DNA of 64,000 nucleotides from Aliidiomarina haloalkalitolerans (lineage in GTDB: Bacteria > Pseudomonadota > Gammaproteobacteria > Enterobacterales > Alteromonadaceae): assembly GCF_003987315.1 (NCBI RefSeq), contig NZ_PIPI01000001.1, positions 558,001 through 622,000 of the forward strand, in the 5' to 3' direction. The notes beneath the pieces were generated by a model. It searched no databases and was not told the origin of the DNA. It was given only the letters and a program-made list of their open reading frames with translations. Positions 35,965 to 48,952 of this stretch are shown here, piece after piece. The translations under genes were made by a program, and so were the position numbers. Position 1 is the first letter of the stretch, and the number at the start of each line of letters is the position of its first letter.

Positions 35965-38900
35965 ATGTTACGTTTTTTCATTGACCGCCCGCTGTTTGCG
36001 TCGGTTATTTCAATCATTATTGTCATCGCCGGGATTGTTTCAATTCGTGCGCTGCCGATTGAGCAGTATCCCAACGTTGTACCACCTCAAGTGGTTGTAA
36101 GCACCATTTATCCTGGCGCAAGTGCGGACGTTTTAGCGAGCTCGGTTGCGGCTCCCTTGGAGCAGGAAATTAACGGTGTCGACAACATGTTGTACATGGA
36201 AACGACCACCACCGACTCTGGTATGCTGCAAATTACCATTTCCTTCGAAATGGGCTCAGATCCGGATCAGAACACCATTAACGTCAACAACCGTGTGCAG
36301 GCTGCATCAGCGCGCTTACCACAAACGGTCCGCGATCTCGGTGTTCGCGTGGAGTCGCGCTCGACCAATATCTTAATGGTGGCGACACTCTTCTCTGACG
36401 ACGGTAGCATGAGTACCCTGGATATCAGTAACTACACCCTACTGAATATTCTCGACGAATTAGTTCGTGTTGAAGGGGTTGGTGACGCTTCACTATTTGG
36501 TGCCCAAGATTATTCCATGCGGATTTGGACTGACCCCGCTAAGTTGGCTGAGTACGGCTTAATGCCAGCTGACGTGAGCAATGCGATTCGGGATCAAAGT
36601 GCGCAATATGCGGCCGGTCGTTTTGGTGCAGACCCAGCACCAAAAGGTAATGCATTTACCTTCGCAGCGACCACTAATACGCAATTAAGTAACCCAGAAG
36701 AATTTGCCAACGTAATTATCCGCACCGACGACACAGGCAATAGCATTCGGGTTGGTGACGTCGCTCGCATTGAGCTTGGCGCTCAAACCTACGGCTTCTC
36801 AGCAATCTATAACAACCAAGACGCGGTGCCTTTTGGTGTCTTCTTGCAGCCTGGCGCGAATGCCCTAGAAACAGCGGAAAACGTCCACAACAAACTCGAA
36901 GAGCTTGCCGCACAATTTCCTGCCGGCCTGTCCTACTATGTGCCGTACGACACCACTGAGTTTATTCAAATCTCGGTAAACGAAGTAATCGTGACTCTGC
37001 TCGTTGCGGTCGTACTTGTTGTTTTTGTAACTTTCCTGTTTTTACAGCACATTCGCGCCACATTAATCCCAGTAGCGGCTATTCCAGTTTCACTGATCGG
37101 GACGTTCGCGGGAATGCAAGCACTTGGTTTCTCGATCAACATGTTGACCTTGTTTGGTCTCGTGCTCGCCATCGGGATTGTCGTCGACAACGCCATTATC
37201 GTCATGGAAAACGTCGAACGATTAATTTCAGAAAAAGGCATGAAAGCCAAAGAAGCGTCGATCGAAACCATGAAGCAAGTTTCTGGTGCGGTGGTGTCCT
37301 CAACCCTAGTGCTTGTGGCCGTATTCGCGCCAGTGGCGTTTTTAGGTGGCTTGAGTGGCGAATTGTATAAACAGTTTGCCGTGACCATTGCGGTATCGGT
37401 GGTGGTGTCTGGGGTTGTCGCTCTGACCCTCACCCCTGCGATGTGCGCACTCTTACTTGACAAGCAAAGTCACAAAGTATCGAAGCCGTTTGCCTTGTTT
37501 AACGCTGGCTTTGATAAGTTGACGAATGGCTTTGTGAGCACAGTCGCATTTTTTATTCGGCGATCTGTTTTTGGCGTACTTTTGTTTCTTGCCTTTGTGG
37601 TCGGTACCGGTTTCCTCATGAGCCGCATGCCAACTAGCTTAGTACCGGGCGAAGACCAAGGTGTCGCCTTAGCTGTTGCACAATTACCTGCAACCGCGTC
37701 GCTTGAACGCGCTGAAGAGTTCCGTAACGAACTGTCGCGGCAGATTCGCGAGCTCGATACTGTACAAGATTTCACCACCTTCGCCGGTTTCGATATTATC
37801 GCCAGCGCGTTGCGAACCAACGCACTAGCTGGCTTTATTAACCTAACCGATTGGAGCGAACGGACAGCGCCAGGGACAAGTGCACAAGAGATAGCGCAAC
37901 AAGTAATGGGCATGGGCTTTGGTATGCAGGAAGCAAACGTATTTGTGTTCGTACCACCTCCCATTCAAGGTTTATCGCTGACTGGTGGCGTTGAAGGCTA
38001 CCTGCAGTTACGGGGCGACTCAGATCCGATTCGATTAAACACGATTGCCCAGCGCGTTGTTGCGGCAGCAAACGAACGGCCTGAATTAATGGGTGTGCGC
38101 AGCACCTTAGAAACGAACATCCCGCGTTACATGATTCATGTTGACCGTGAAAAAGCGCAAGCCCTGGGTGTGCCTCTCAGTGCGCTGTTCAGCACCATGC
38201 AAGCCACATTTGGGTCAACCTATGTGAATGACTTTACCTATCAAGGACGTTTGTGGCAGGTCAACTTGCAAGCCGAAGGCGAATACCGCATGTCACCAGA
38301 AAATCTGCGCGACGTATTTGTCCGCGCAAATTCGGGTGCAATGGTGCCGGTGAGCAGCCTAGTGACCGCTGAGCGTGTTTCAGGTGCCGATATTCTTAAC
38401 CGATTCAACCTTTATGTATCGGCGAAAATCATGGCAGACCCTGCTCCGGGGTTCACAACTGGACAAGCCAAAGATGCGCTCGATGCCGTGATCAACGAGT
38501 TACGCTCAGAAGAGAACATTCAAATGGGCTGGGTTGGTGAAGCTTATCAGCTCGAAGCCGCATCTGGTGCAGCTGCGTCAGCATTCGGCCTAGGTTTACT
38601 GATGGTTATCCTCATTCTTATCGCGCAATATGAGCGGATTACCTTGCCGTTTGCGGTTGCAACCGCGGTGCCATTTGCTGTGTTTGGTGCGGCATTGTCA
38701 TCGATGCTGCGTGGCTTCCCGAACGATGTTTACTTCCAAGTTGGATTGCTTGTATTGATTGGGTTAGCGGCAAAGAACGCGATTCTCATTGTTGAGTTTG
38801 CGGCCCAAAACCGCAAGCAAGGCATGAGCTCAAGCGAGGCTGCGATCACCGCTGCCCGTCAACGTTTTCGTGCAATTATTATGACTGCTGCAACATTTGT

Positions 38901-39102
38901 CGTCGGTAGCTTCCCGTTAGTTATCGCTTCAGGTGCGGGAGCGGTCAGCCGTCAAGAAATCGGTACTGTTGTGGTGGGTGGCATGTTAGCAGCAAGCAGT
39001 CTTGCGCTGATATTTGTGCCGCTCGCTTACAAACTGCTCGAAGACTTTAGCACTTGGCGGAATGACCGATTAGCTAAGTCTGAAACTGACGCACAAGTAT
39101 AA
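35965..39102 (+). CDS. RND multidrug efflux permease (HAE1 family)
   Basis: A 1045-residue AcrB/MexB-type proton-driven pump. It has the N-terminal [21 protein letters not shown] helix, two large periplasmic loops, and twelve helices. TM4 contains [18 protein letters not shown] with the paired acidic residues of proton relay, and the second half has [19 protein letters not shown]. It should export hydrophobic or amphiphilic compounds from periplasm and membrane. It starts after AAAGGAAGG, 18 nt after the adaptor stop, in an operon with adaptor and channel. Confidence 0.97.
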   Translation: MLRFFIDRPLFASVISIIIVIAGIVSIRALPIEQYPNVVPPQVVVSTIYPGASADVLASSVAAPLEQEINGVDNMLYMETTTTDSGMLQITISFEMGSDPDQNTINVNNRVQAASARLPQTVRDLGVRVESRSTNILMVATLFSDDGSMSTLDISNYTLLNILDELVRVEGVGDASLFGAQDYSMRIWTDPAKLAEYGLMPADVSNAIRDQSAQYAAGRFGADPAPKGNAFTFAATTNTQLSNPEEFANVIIRTDDTGNSIRVGDVARIELGAQTYGFSAIYNNQDAVPFGVFLQPGANALETAENVHNKLEELAAQFPAGLSYYVPYDTTEFIQISVNEVIVTLLVAVVLVVFVTFLFLQHIRATLIPVAAIPVSLIGTFAGMQALGFSINMLTLFGLVLAIGIVVDNAIIVMENVERLISEKGMKAKEASIETMKQVSGAVVSSTLVLVAVFAPVAFLGGLSGELYKQFAVTIAVSVVVSGVVALTLTPAMCALLLDKQSHKVSKPFALFNAGFDKLTNGFVSTVAFFIRRSVFGVLLFLAFVVGTGFLMSRMPTSLVPGEDQGVALAVAQLPATASLERAEEFRNELSRQIRELDTVQDFTTFAGFDIIASALRTNALAGFINLTDWSERTAPGTSAQEIAQQVMGMGFGMQEANVFVFVPPPIQGLSLTGGVEGYLQLRGDSDPIRLNTIAQRVVAAANERPELMGVRSTLETNIPRYMIHVDREKAQALGVPLSALFSTMQATFGSTYVNDFTYQGRLWQVNLQAEGEYRMSPENLRDVFVRANSGAMVPVSSLVTAERVSGADILNRFNLYVSAKIMADPAPGFTTGQAKDALDAVINELRSEENIQMGWVGEAYQLEAASGAAASAFGLGLLMVILILIAQYERITLPFAVATAVPFAVFGAALSSMLRGFPNDVYFQVGLLVLIGLAAKNAILIVEFAAQNRKQGMSSSEAAITAARQRFRAIIMTAATFVVGSFPLVIASGAGAVSRQEIGTVVVGGMLAASSLALIFVPLAYKLLEDFSTWRNDRLAKSETDAQV

Positions 39103-39112
39103 GGACGAACCA

Positions 39113-40549
39113 ATGAACAAGCATTTCTCAAAGTTAGCCTTGGTGTCCTTCGGAGTCGCAACCACTCTATTTCTGAGTGGTTGCACCATGGGGCCTGACT
39201 ATCAAAGCACTGAGACAGAGTTATCTGAAGAATGGATCAGTAGTTTTCCGAGTGAAGCCGAACTGACCCGTGAATTGCAACAATGGTGGCAGCAGTATCA
39301 GGATCCGAATCTGAACGCATTAGTCGAACGCGCTCTTACTGACAATTTGAGTTTACAGGTGCAACTCGCACGAATCGAACAAGCGCGCGCAGAACTTGGA
39401 TTTGAAAACGCTAACCGCTGGCCACTATTAAGTGCTCAAGCTTCTGCAGCACGTGAGCAACAGCCAGAAACCTTGATGCCGACAGCGCTCGGTGGTGGCA
39501 CGCCACGCAATCAGTTCAGTGTTGCTGGCGTGCTCTCGTATGAGGTTGATTTATGGGGACGTTTAGCACGTCAGCGCGAAGCTGCAGGTGCGATGTTGGC
39601 CGAGTCGATGTTCGGAACTGAAGCCGTCAAGTTAAATCTAGTTGCTGACGTAGTTACCACGTATTTCAACTTATTAGCCATTGAGCAACAGTATGCGGCC
39701 CTGAATAGCAACATTGCATCGCTCGAACAAACGCTGGAGTTAGAGCAACTGCGCTATAACAGCGGCTCGACCAATGTTTTAAACCTGCGCCGTGCCGAAG
39801 CTGCGGTTGCGGCTGCAAAAGCGAACGTGCCAGACTTACGCGAAGCTCGTCAACTTGCTCGCAGTGCACTCGCCATTTTAGTCGGCGCAACACCAGAAGA
39901 ATTGCTGCAAGGCTTCAACACTGACCATGGCAAACTAACTGAGTTGCAATTGCCACAGGAGCTACCGGCACATACACCGTCAGAATTGCTTCAGCGCCGC
40001 CCTGATGTTCGTGCAGCTGAAGCGAGCTTAATTGCCGCCAACGCGCGCATTGGTGTGGCCCAAGCTGCTCGTTTTCCAAGCCTTAACTTAATGGCATTGG
40101 GCGGTAGCGCTGCAATGACAACTGGCGACCTGTTCAGTGCAGCAAGCGAAACTTGGAGTGTTGGTGCCGACCTTGCGGGGCCGCTGTTTGATTTTGGTCG
40201 CTTGGCACGCCGTGTTGAAAGTGCCAAAGCCCAACGCGAACAAGCTGAAATTGGCTATCAACAGGCCATTCTTGCTGCTGTTCGTGATGCGAGTGACGCC
40301 ATTGCACTGCTGCATATTGCAGAAGAGCGTAGTGTTGCCGTGCAAGCACAATATGATGCAATCGCCGATACCTATCGCTTAGCAGAAATGCAATATGACC
40401 TCGGCGCCATTGGCTTTTATGAATTGTTAGCGAGTCAGCGGGAACTGATTAATGCGGAACTCGCTTTAACAACTGCTAAACGCGATCATTTCGCTGCGTA
40501 TACCAATGTCTTTAAAGCCTTCGGTGGCGGTTGGGCTGCTAACGAATAA
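39113..40549 (+). CDS. Outer-membrane efflux channel lipoprotein (OprM/NodT family)
   Basis: A 478-residue outer-membrane factor of the TolC-like type. The lipoprotein signal ends FLSGCTMGPDYQ; two OEP repeats follow (about 60-250 and 270-460) with AELGFENANRWPLLSAQAS and QRRPDVRAAEASLIAANARIGVAQAARFPSL. It completes the tripartite pump and is separated by 10 nt from the permease gene. The TetR-adaptor-permease-channel set is complete and intact. Confidence 0.96.
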   Translation: MNKHFSKLALVSFGVATTLFLSGCTMGPDYQSTETELSEEWISSFPSEAELTRELQQWWQQYQDPNLNALVERALTDNLSLQVQLARIEQARAELGFENANRWPLLSAQASAAREQQPETLMPTALGGGTPRNQFSVAGVLSYEVDLWGRLARQREAAGAMLAESMFGTEAVKLNLVADVVTTYFNLLAIEQQYAALNSNIASLEQTLELEQLRYNSGSTNVLNLRRAEAAVAAAKANVPDLREARQLARSALAILVGATPEELLQGFNTDHGKLTELQLPQELPAHTPSELLQRRPDVRAAEASLIAANARIGVAQAARFPSLNLMALGGSAAMTTGDLFSAASETWSVGADLAGPLFDFGRLARRVESAKAQREQAEIGYQQAILAAVRDASDAIALLHIAEERSVAVQAQYDAIADTYRLAEMQYDLGAIGFYELLASQRELINAELALTTAKRDHFAAYTNVFKAFGGGWAANE

Positions 40550-40570
40550 GGCCTCAGCGACATCCAGTCA

Positions 40571-40612
40571 AGCGGCTAGTTCGTTACCAAAGAACACTTG
40601 CAACTAGCCGCT
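40571..40612. terminator. Inverted repeat between convergent efflux and CDF genes
   Basis: An 11-bp perfect inverted repeat AGCGGCTAGTT / AACTAGCCGCT with a 20-nt loop lies between the two stops. There is no strong T-run on either side, so termination is likely but weaker than at other sites here. Confidence 0.5.
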
Positions 40613-41791
40613 CTACTCTTCAATGCCATACCAAACACGCACCTTGGCAATACCGTCAACATCGGCAAACTGGGTGCGATAAAACTGCGCCAAGGTTCTA
40701 AGTTGCCGTTCATCGCGCTGCAGCTTATCTTGTGCTTCGTTGGCACTCATCGGCACGTCAAGTTTGACATCAATGACGATGCCTTCTGCTAAATAATGTA
40801 GATTCAGTTGTGAGCCTGAAACCAAATCTTTTAAATTGGCCGGCAACCGCGCATGAAACTGACTAAATAATCGTTCTATTTCAACTCGATTCGGCAAGGT
40901 TAACTCGGCTCTTGCTGTTGCCTGATCATTGCGCGTATCAATGTGATAAATCACATAGGTCACTTCATCAAACGTCCTTAGCAGACGCTCCACGACCTGT
41001 TCACCAATATAATGCCCCTCGGTTACGGTTAATTCTGGTGCAACCTGAATATGCAACTCGAGGAGAATATTGCCACCACTGAAACGGCTTTTTGCGCTAT
41101 GTACGTCGAGGACACCATCAATTTCTCGTGCCGTCGCTTTAATTTTCTCCAGTTGTTGAGCTGGTACTGCTGTATCCACGAGCTCTTTGGCGTTGGTTAA
41201 TAGCATATCGAGCGCAACTTTACCGATCAGCAACGCCACCAGCACCGCTGCTAATGCGTCAAGCCACCAAATGCCCGCGATAGCACCAGCAATGGCGACG
41301 AGTACCACAATCGAAGACAGGCTATCGGTGCGATGGTGCCAAGCATTGGCGATCAATAATTGCGAGTTGGCTTTTTTACCGGCGCGAACCGTTAGCCAAT
41401 ACAGCCCTTCATTAGCAATAATCGATATGGCGGCAACAATAAGCGTCCATTGACTCGGTGCACTTAACGGCTCACCAGCAAGAAGAACTTGTACGCTATC
41501 CCAGGCCATCAGCACGGCCACAACACCGAGGATGACTGCGAGTGCAATGGTCGCGAGGGTCTCGATACGTTTGTGCCCCCACGGATGCGATGCGTCAGGC
41601 GCGCGGTGAGCTACCCTAAATACCCAATAGACCAATACATCTGTGATTAAATCGGAGAACGAATGGAGACCGTCTGCGACTAATGCAGCTGACCCACCGA
41701 ACCAACCTACGAGCATTTTCATTGCACTCAAAATGGCATTCACAAATGCGCCGATTAACGTCACCCGTTTACCTTCTTTTACACCTTCCAT
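40613..41791 (-). CDS. Cation diffusion facilitator family transporter
   Basis: A 392-residue inner-membrane metal/proton antiporter (FieF/MamM-like CDF). Six helices in the first about 210 residues carry metal-site motifs ALVADGLHSFSDLITD and NAWHHRTDSLSSIVVL with the conserved Asp/His pattern, plus HPWGHKRIETLATI. The C-terminal cytoplasmic domain (about 215-392) is longer than usual, about 70 residues beyond the standard CDF C-domain, with LTLPNRVEIERLFSQF. Export of Zn, Fe or Mn is likely; the metal is not determined. Confidence 0.92.
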   Translation of the reverse strand: MEGVKEGKRVTLIGAFVNAILSAMKMLVGWFGGSAALVADGLHSFSDLITDVLVYWVFRVAHRAPDASHPWGHKRIETLATIALAVILGVVAVLMAWDSVQVLLAGEPLSAPSQWTLIVAAISIIANEGLYWLTVRAGKKANSQLLIANAWHHRTDSLSSIVVLVAIAGAIAGIWWLDALAAVLVALLIGKVALDMLLTNAKELVDTAVPAQQLEKIKATAREIDGVLDVHSAKSRFSGGNILLELHIQVAPELTVTEGHYIGEQVVERLLRTFDEVTYVIYHIDTRNDQATARAELTLPNRVEIERLFSQFHARLPANLKDLVSGSQLNLHYLAEGIVIDVKLDVPMSANEAQDKLQRDERQLRTLAQFYRTQFADVDGIAKVRVWYGIEE

Positions 41792-41813
41792 CGCCTGAAA
41801 ACCCCTGTAAGAT

Positions 41814-41842
41814 TGAATAAAATCGCGTTCAGTGACATACTA
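41814..41842 (+). promoter_or_regulatory. Likely icd promoter
   Basis: TTGAAT (41814-41819) and CATACT (41837-41842) are 17 nt apart, and TGA directly before the -10 makes it an extended type. The predicted start is about 60 nt before the gene. Confidence 0.5.
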
Positions 41843-41893
41843 TCGCGCGAACTTTTTCCAGCACATTGCAGTACACTTGCAACGGTGATCTAA

Positions 41894-44134
<2,241 letters not shown>

Positions 44135-44176
44135 GTCTCGGTTTAGCGGTCAATAGATCGTTACAAACAACCTCAA

Positions 44177-44206
44177 AGCCCAATGTTGCGACATTGGGCT
44201 TTTTTA
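44177..44206 (+). terminator. Rho-independent terminator of icd
   Basis: A 10-bp perfect stem AGCCCAATGT / ACATTGGGCT with tetraloop TGCG and a following T6, 42 nt after the icd stop. Confidence 0.92.
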
Positions 44207-44238
44207 ATGCCTACTGTCCTCGCCTAAAGTCGAATAGT

Positions 44239-44251
44239 ATTCTCGGAGAAT
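44239..44251. promoter_or_regulatory. Short palindrome upstream of prpE
   Basis: ATTCTCGGAGAAT is a perfect 6+1+6 palindrome 51 nt before the prpE start, with an outer AGTCG / CGACT pair nearby. It could be a regulator site. A -10-like TATAAC lies at about 44268; no good -35 was found. Confidence 0.35.
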
Positions 44252-44302
44252 CCGACTACAGTAAGCCTATAACAACGAAAATAGGCAAAAAAAAGGACGA
44301 TT

Positions 44303-46216
44303 ATGAGTTACCAACTGCAACATCAAGAATCAATTAATAATCCTGAGCAGTACTGGCGTCGGCAAGCAAGCAAACTCGCTTGGTACCAACAGCCAACTCA
44401 AACTCTCAGTTACACTGATGGTAACGACCCAGAAAGCTACCAATGGTTTGCAGATGGTGAACTAAACTTGAGCTATCTGACGCTTGACTACCATGTTGAA
44501 CACGGTCGTGGGGACCAAGTCGCTATTTTTTATGATTCGCCTGTGACGGGCGTACAAACGTCCTATACCTATGCGCAATTACGTGATGAAGTCGCCTGTT
44601 TTGCGGGTGTCCTGCAAAAACACGGGGTGAGCAAAGGTGACCGCGTTGTAATTTATATGCCGATGATTCCGCAAGCGGCCATTGCTATGCTTGCGGTGGC
44701 ACGCTTAGGAGCCATTCACTCGGTCGTTTTTGGAGGTTTCGCCGCTCATGAACTCGCAGTGCGTATTGACGATGCTGAACCAAAAGTTGTGGTCTCTGCG
44801 TCACACGGGATCGAACCACATCGATTGGTACCCTACAAGCCGCTGCTCGACAAAGCCATTGAAAAAGCCGAATTCAAACCACAAGCGAGTATTATTTATC
44901 AGCGTCTGCAGGTTCCTGCTGACAAGCAAGTCAAACTTGATCTCAACCCAGGCTTTGACTTTGATTGGCAAACCGAAATGAGCGCCGCACAGCCGGTCGC
45001 TCCGGTCGCGGTAAAGAGCACCGATCCGCTATACATTTTATATACATCGGGCACGACCGGTAAACCGAAAGGGGTGGTCCGCGATAGCGGTGGTTATGCA
45101 ACCGCTCTGCACTTTAGCATGCAATCTGTCTATAACTTGAAGCCCGGTGACACCATGTTTACCGCCTCCGACGTCGGTTGGGTTGTCGGTCACAGTTATA
45201 TCGTCTACGGCCCATTGCTGCTCGGTTGTAGCACCGTTCTGTACGAAGGAAAGCCTGTATTTACGCCCGATGCTGGCGCGTTTTGGCGTATTGCCGAACA
45301 GTATCAAGCCAAAGTGATCTTTGCCGCACCAACCGCATTTCGAGCAATCCGCAAAGAAGACCCGAATGGTGATTTTCTAAAGCATTATGATTTAAGTCGT
45401 GTCGAAACCATATTTATGGCTGGCGAACGTCTTGATCCTGCCACTTATGAATGGGCGCAAGACGTCAGTGGTAAGCCTGTTGTCGATCACTGGTGGCAAA
45501 CTGAGAGCGGCTGGCCAATCTGTGCTAATCCGACAGGAATTGAAACACTGGCTACGAAAGTTGGCTCATCTTCTGTGCCGGTGCCGGGCTATCAAGTGCA
45601 GGTACTCGATGACCTTGGCGAACCCGTGGCGGCAAACCAACAAGGTAATATCGTTATTCAGCTGCCCTTGCCCCCGGGCTGTCTGGCTGGTATCTGGCAA
45701 AACCCAGAGCGTTTTCGCAGTAGTTATTTACAGCAATTTCCTGGCTATTACAGCAGTGGTGACGGCGGTTATATAGACGAAGATGGTTACGTGTTCATTA
45801 TGGGGCGTACCGATGATGTCATTAACGTTGCCGGGCATCGACTCTCGACCGGAGAAATGGAAGAAGTTGTTGCTAGTCATAGTGCCGTCGCTGAATGCTG
45901 TGTTATTGGTGCCCATGATAGTCTCAAGGGCCAACAACCGCTTGGCTTAGGGATTATGAAGAATGGTGTCGATATCAGCGCAGAGCAACTCGAGAAAGAA
46001 TTGGTTGCCCTCGTACGTGAAGAAATCGGCGCTCTCGCCTGCTTTAAAACCGTAGTTGTGGTAAAGCGGCTACCAAAAACGCGCTCAGGTAAAATCTTGC
46101 GTAAGATTGTGCGTAATATTGCCGATGGACAAAGCTATAGTGTCCCTTCGACGATTGATGATCCGGAAAGTCTAGCGGAAATTGCAGAAGCTTTAGCGCA
46201 GCGCACAACTAGCTAA
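44303..46216 (+). CDS. prpE: Propionyl-CoA synthetase
   Basis: A 637-residue acyl-CoA synthetase of the PrpE/ACS type, activating propionate with ATP and CoA. The adenylate-forming motif is ILYTSGTTGKPKGVVRDSGG near residue 248, DHWWQTESGWPI identifies the short-chain group, and GRTDDVINVAGHRLSTGEME and the C-terminal lysine motif PKTRSGKILRKIVRN follow. AAAGGA lies 5 nt before the start. No prpB, prpC or prpD is adjacent, so here it stands alone. Acetate use cannot be excluded from sequence. Confidence 0.94.
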   Translation: MSYQLQHQESINNPEQYWRRQASKLAWYQQPTQTLSYTDGNDPESYQWFADGELNLSYLTLDYHVEHGRGDQVAIFYDSPVTGVQTSYTYAQLRDEVACFAGVLQKHGVSKGDRVVIYMPMIPQAAIAMLAVARLGAIHSVVFGGFAAHELAVRIDDAEPKVVVSASHGIEPHRLVPYKPLLDKAIEKAEFKPQASIIYQRLQVPADKQVKLDLNPGFDFDWQTEMSAAQPVAPVAVKSTDPLYILYTSGTTGKPKGVVRDSGGYATALHFSMQSVYNLKPGDTMFTASDVGWVVGHSYIVYGPLLLGCSTVLYEGKPVFTPDAGAFWRIAEQYQAKVIFAAPTAFRAIRKEDPNGDFLKHYDLSRVETIFMAGERLDPATYEWAQDVSGKPVVDHWWQTESGWPICANPTGIETLATKVGSSSVPVPGYQVQVLDDLGEPVAANQQGNIVIQLPLPPGCLAGIWQNPERFRSSYLQQFPGYYSSGDGGYIDEDGYVFIMGRTDDVINVAGHRLSTGEMEEVVASHSAVAECCVIGAHDSLKGQQPLGLGIMKNGVDISAEQLEKELVALVREEIGALACFKTVVVVKRLPKTRSGKILRKIVRNIADGQSYSVPSTIDDPESLAEIAEALAQRTTS

Positions 46217-46249
46217 ACAGAACGCCGCTCTCATTCAAAAAACCATAAA

Positions 46250-46281
46250 AAAAGGCAACTTAATTAAAAGTTGCCTTTTTC
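46250..46281. terminator. Bidirectional terminator between prpE and the cold-shock gene
   Basis: Stem GGCAACTT / AAGTTGCC with loop AATTAA, flanked by A-run and T-run, serves both convergent genes. Nothing else is visible in 46282-46351. Confidence 0.88.
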
Positions 46282-46351
46282 GAATCACTGTAGCAGAGCT
46301 ACGTAGTCAAAATGTTTAGCAGCGCGGCTTCTCAGCTAGCTGCGTAAGCAC

Positions 46352-46561
46352 TTACAGAGCTACGATGTTCTCAGCTTGAGGACCTTTCTGGCCCTGAGTA
46401 ACAGTGAAAGAAACTTTTTGGCCTTCAGCTAAGGTTTTGAAACCGTTGCCTTGAATAGCACTGAAGTGAGCGAATACATCTGGACCGCCTTCGCGCTCGA
46501 TAAAACCAAAGCCTTTAGACTCGTTGAACCACTTAACAGTACCAGTAATTGTATTAGACAT
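46352..46561 (-). CDS. CspA-family cold-shock / nucleic-acid chaperone protein
   Basis: A 69-residue OB-fold protein with RNP1 GFGFIE and RNP2 VFAHFSAI, start [17 protein letters not shown] and end PQAENIVAL. It binds single-stranded RNA or DNA and prevents RNA structure. ATG 46561 follows AGGA at 7 nt; 17 in-frame residues upstream are not family-like. Whether it is cold-inducible or constitutive cannot be read, though a long leader (see next) is typical of the inducible ones. Confidence 0.96.
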   Translation of the reverse strand: MSNTITGTVKWFNESKGFGFIEREGGPDVFAHFSAIQGNGFKTLAEGQKVSFTVTQGQKGPQAENIVAL

Positions 46562-46871
46562 AATCTTATCCTGAAATTTTAAAAAATAAATGTGCGCTTT
46601 ACTTTTCGGCACCGAAGGGTGCTGATAAAGACCAAACGCGGGGCATGCTGGAAAAATAAACTGAAACTTAAAAACTACAGGACGATGTTGAGCTTATGGC
46701 TTAATACAACGTGTGGAGCATTAAATTGTACTTTTCGTGCATTAGCTCCGCACTATACAGCATTTGCGCAGAAAAGATACCGAAACTTCGAGTTTGCAGC
46801 AAAAATCTTTGCTTTTTTGTGAAGAGATGAACATCATAATGCCGAATTATTGTTATAACGAGGAGCAAACC
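46562..46871. other. 310-nt intergenic region: cold-shock gene leader and divergent S9 peptidase promoter
   Basis: No gene is supported here. The minus-strand part next to the cold-shock gene contains the small hairpin GCACCCTTCGGTGC and a TATAGT-like -10 about 190 nt upstream, compatible with a long structured leader. The right-hand part must hold the S9 peptidase promoter; AGGAG at 46861 is its ribosome-binding site. No match to an E. coli cold box was seen. Confidence 0.5.
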
Positions 46872-48911
46872 ATGCGTAAATATGCCGGTTTAGCCTTGTG
46901 TTTTATGGCTGCTAGCCTGTTGGTCGCGCCAGTTACAAACGCACAGGCTGAACAAAAATTACTCTCCGCTGAGCTTATTTGGGAGCTTGAGCGAATTGGC
47001 TCACCTGTCATTAGCCCCAACGGCCAACAAATCGTGGTGCCAATTACAAAATATGATCTTGCTACCGACCGTGGTCAGTCGCAACTGTGGCTGTATTCAC
47101 CTGACGCTGGTGAACAGCGTTCACTTAGTGCTGCTGGCACCCGTGCAAGCGAAGCTACATTCTCACCTGACGGCAGCATGCTTGCGTTTATTTCTCAACG
47201 TGACAAAGACGACGCTGGCCAAATTTATTTACTGCCGATGGACGGACCGGGTGAAGCTAAGCGCTTAACCAATGTACCTACCGGTGTGTACGGCATCCAT
47301 TGGGCTGGTAACTATTTATACTTCATTAGCAATATTTGGCCCGATAAAAACTGGGAAGAAATGAGCGAGCAGCTCACTGCAGAAAAAAACAAAAAAGTAT
47401 CTGCGCATCGCTGGACTGATTTACCTTATTCCTCATTCGATCGTTGGTTGGACGAAAACCGTGAAGCACATGTGTTCCGGATTCCTGCCTCCGGTGGTGA
47501 CGTCGAAGCCGTCACGCAGCCTCTCGGTTATCAGTTACCACGCTCTTCGCAAAGCGCCTCAAGCTATGCGGTTCACCCAAACGGCGAGTGGATCGCATTT
47601 AATACCGATACGTCCGACTCTGTCGTACCGAATATCGATTTATTCTTAGCCAAAATTGGCAGTGGTGAAGCGAAAAACTTAACCGCAGACAATCCAGCAC
47701 CAGACGCAAATCCAATGTTCAGCCCGGACGGCAATACTCTAGCCTTTACCCGTCAACGTATTGTTGGGTTTTATGCTGATCAAACTAATTTGGTTTTACA
47801 CGACCTTGCTTCAGGCAACGAGCGTGAAATCACTTCAGATTTCGATCGTTCTGTCAGTGGTTTAGTCTGGACCCCAGACAGTCAAGGCTTCTACGGCTCA
47901 ATTGATGATGCCGGTACAGTGCGGGTTTATCATATTAATGCCAACACGGGTGCGACCCGGGCGATTACCGGCGCAACCAACTTTGGTGGTTTAAGTGTTG
48001 CCGCCAACGGTACACTGGTCGGCACCAATGAAAGCTTCCTCTATCCAGCACGGTTAGTCAAAATCAACCCAACTACTGGTGAGATTACTCGTTTAGACAG
48101 CCGCAATGACGAACTCCTTGCCGATGTTGACCTCGGTCATTATGAGTCAGTGACCTACGAAGGTTACAACGGTCAAGAAATTCAAATGTGGGTGCACTAC
48201 CCTCCTGGATTTGACCAGAATAAACAGTATCCATTGTTTTTACTCATCCATGGCGGCCCGCATAGCGCGATTACCGATGGCTTTCACTACCGTTGGAATG
48301 CGCAAACCTTTGCGTCATGGGGTTATGTGACAGCATGGCACAATTTCCACGGCTCAAGCGGCTTTGGACAGGATTTCACTGACTTTATTAACCCCGACTG
48401 GTTAACAGCCCCTTATGCGGACACTCTCGCAGCTGCAGACTGGTTTATGGAAAAAGACTGGATTGATAACGAGCGCATGGTCGCCGGTGGTGCAAGTTAC
48501 GGCGGTTACTTAAGCTCAATTTTGCTGGGTCACGAGCATCCATTCAATGCCTTACTGATTCACGCGCCAGTGTATAATATGTACTCACAAATGTCGGCCG
48601 ACTTTGCGGTACATGCTGATCGCTTTGGCGGTTACTGGGAAAACCCAGAAATTTACCAAATGATCTCGCCGCATTATTACGCTGAAAACTTCAATACCCC
48701 AGCGCTCGTCAGCCATGGTCAGCTTGACTATCGAGTGCCTGTTGGTCAAGGTTTTGAAATTTTCCGCACCCTGCGCAGCCGCGGCATTGAGTCACGGATG
48801 ATTTACTTTCCAGACGAAAACCACTGGATCTTAAAACCCAATAACTCAATCTATTGGTACAACGAAGTGAAAGACTGGATGGGTAAATTTGCCGAGCCAG
48901 GCGCTCGCTAA
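46872..48911 (+). CDS. Exported S9-family prolyl-oligopeptidase-like peptidase
   Basis: A protein of about 679 residues with a signal peptide (cleavage after NAQA), an N-terminal beta-propeller (WD40-like repeats: TFSPDGSMLAFISQRDKDDA, MFSPDGNTLAFTRQR) and a C-terminal alpha/beta hydrolase (from about 420). The nucleophile Ser is in GGASYGGY near residue 542; the Asp (HGQLDYRVPVGQG) and His (FPDENHWI) complete the triad. It resembles acylaminoacyl and dipeptidyl peptidases that degrade peptides in the periplasm or outside. ATG 46872 follows AGGAG at 6 nt. Confidence 0.94.
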   Translation: MRKYAGLALCFMAASLLVAPVTNAQAEQKLLSAELIWELERIGSPVISPNGQQIVVPITKYDLATDRGQSQLWLYSPDAGEQRSLSAAGTRASEATFSPDGSMLAFISQRDKDDAGQIYLLPMDGPGEAKRLTNVPTGVYGIHWAGNYLYFISNIWPDKNWEEMSEQLTAEKNKKVSAHRWTDLPYSSFDRWLDENREAHVFRIPASGGDVEAVTQPLGYQLPRSSQSASSYAVHPNGEWIAFNTDTSDSVVPNIDLFLAKIGSGEAKNLTADNPAPDANPMFSPDGNTLAFTRQRIVGFYADQTNLVLHDLASGNEREITSDFDRSVSGLVWTPDSQGFYGSIDDAGTVRVYHINANTGATRAITGATNFGGLSVAANGTLVGTNESFLYPARLVKINPTTGEITRLDSRNDELLADVDLGHYESVTYEGYNGQEIQMWVHYPPGFDQNKQYPLFLLIHGGPHSAITDGFHYRWNAQTFASWGYVTAWHNFHGSSGFGQDFTDFINPDWLTAPYADTLAAADWFMEKDWIDNERMVAGGASYGGYLSSILLGHEHPFNALLIHAPVYNMYSQMSADFAVHADRFGGYWENPEIYQMISPHYYAENFNTPALVSHGQLDYRVPVGQGFEIFRTLRSRGIESRMIYFPDENHWILKPNNSIYWYNEVKDWMGKFAEPGAR

Positions 48912-48952
48912 AGCCGCCAACGTCCGCCATTTATCGCATCAACGATAATCGA

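Noticed and set aside
36966-37964. Two long minus-strand frames (165 and 164 codons) inside the RND permease gene
   Set aside because: They are antisense to a well-conserved pump gene, have Ser/Thr/Lys-rich shadow composition and no Shine-Dalgarno.
46764-46871. Upstream extension of the S9 peptidase
   Set aside because: It adds a non-signal stretch; ATG 46872 has AGGAG and a proper signal peptide.
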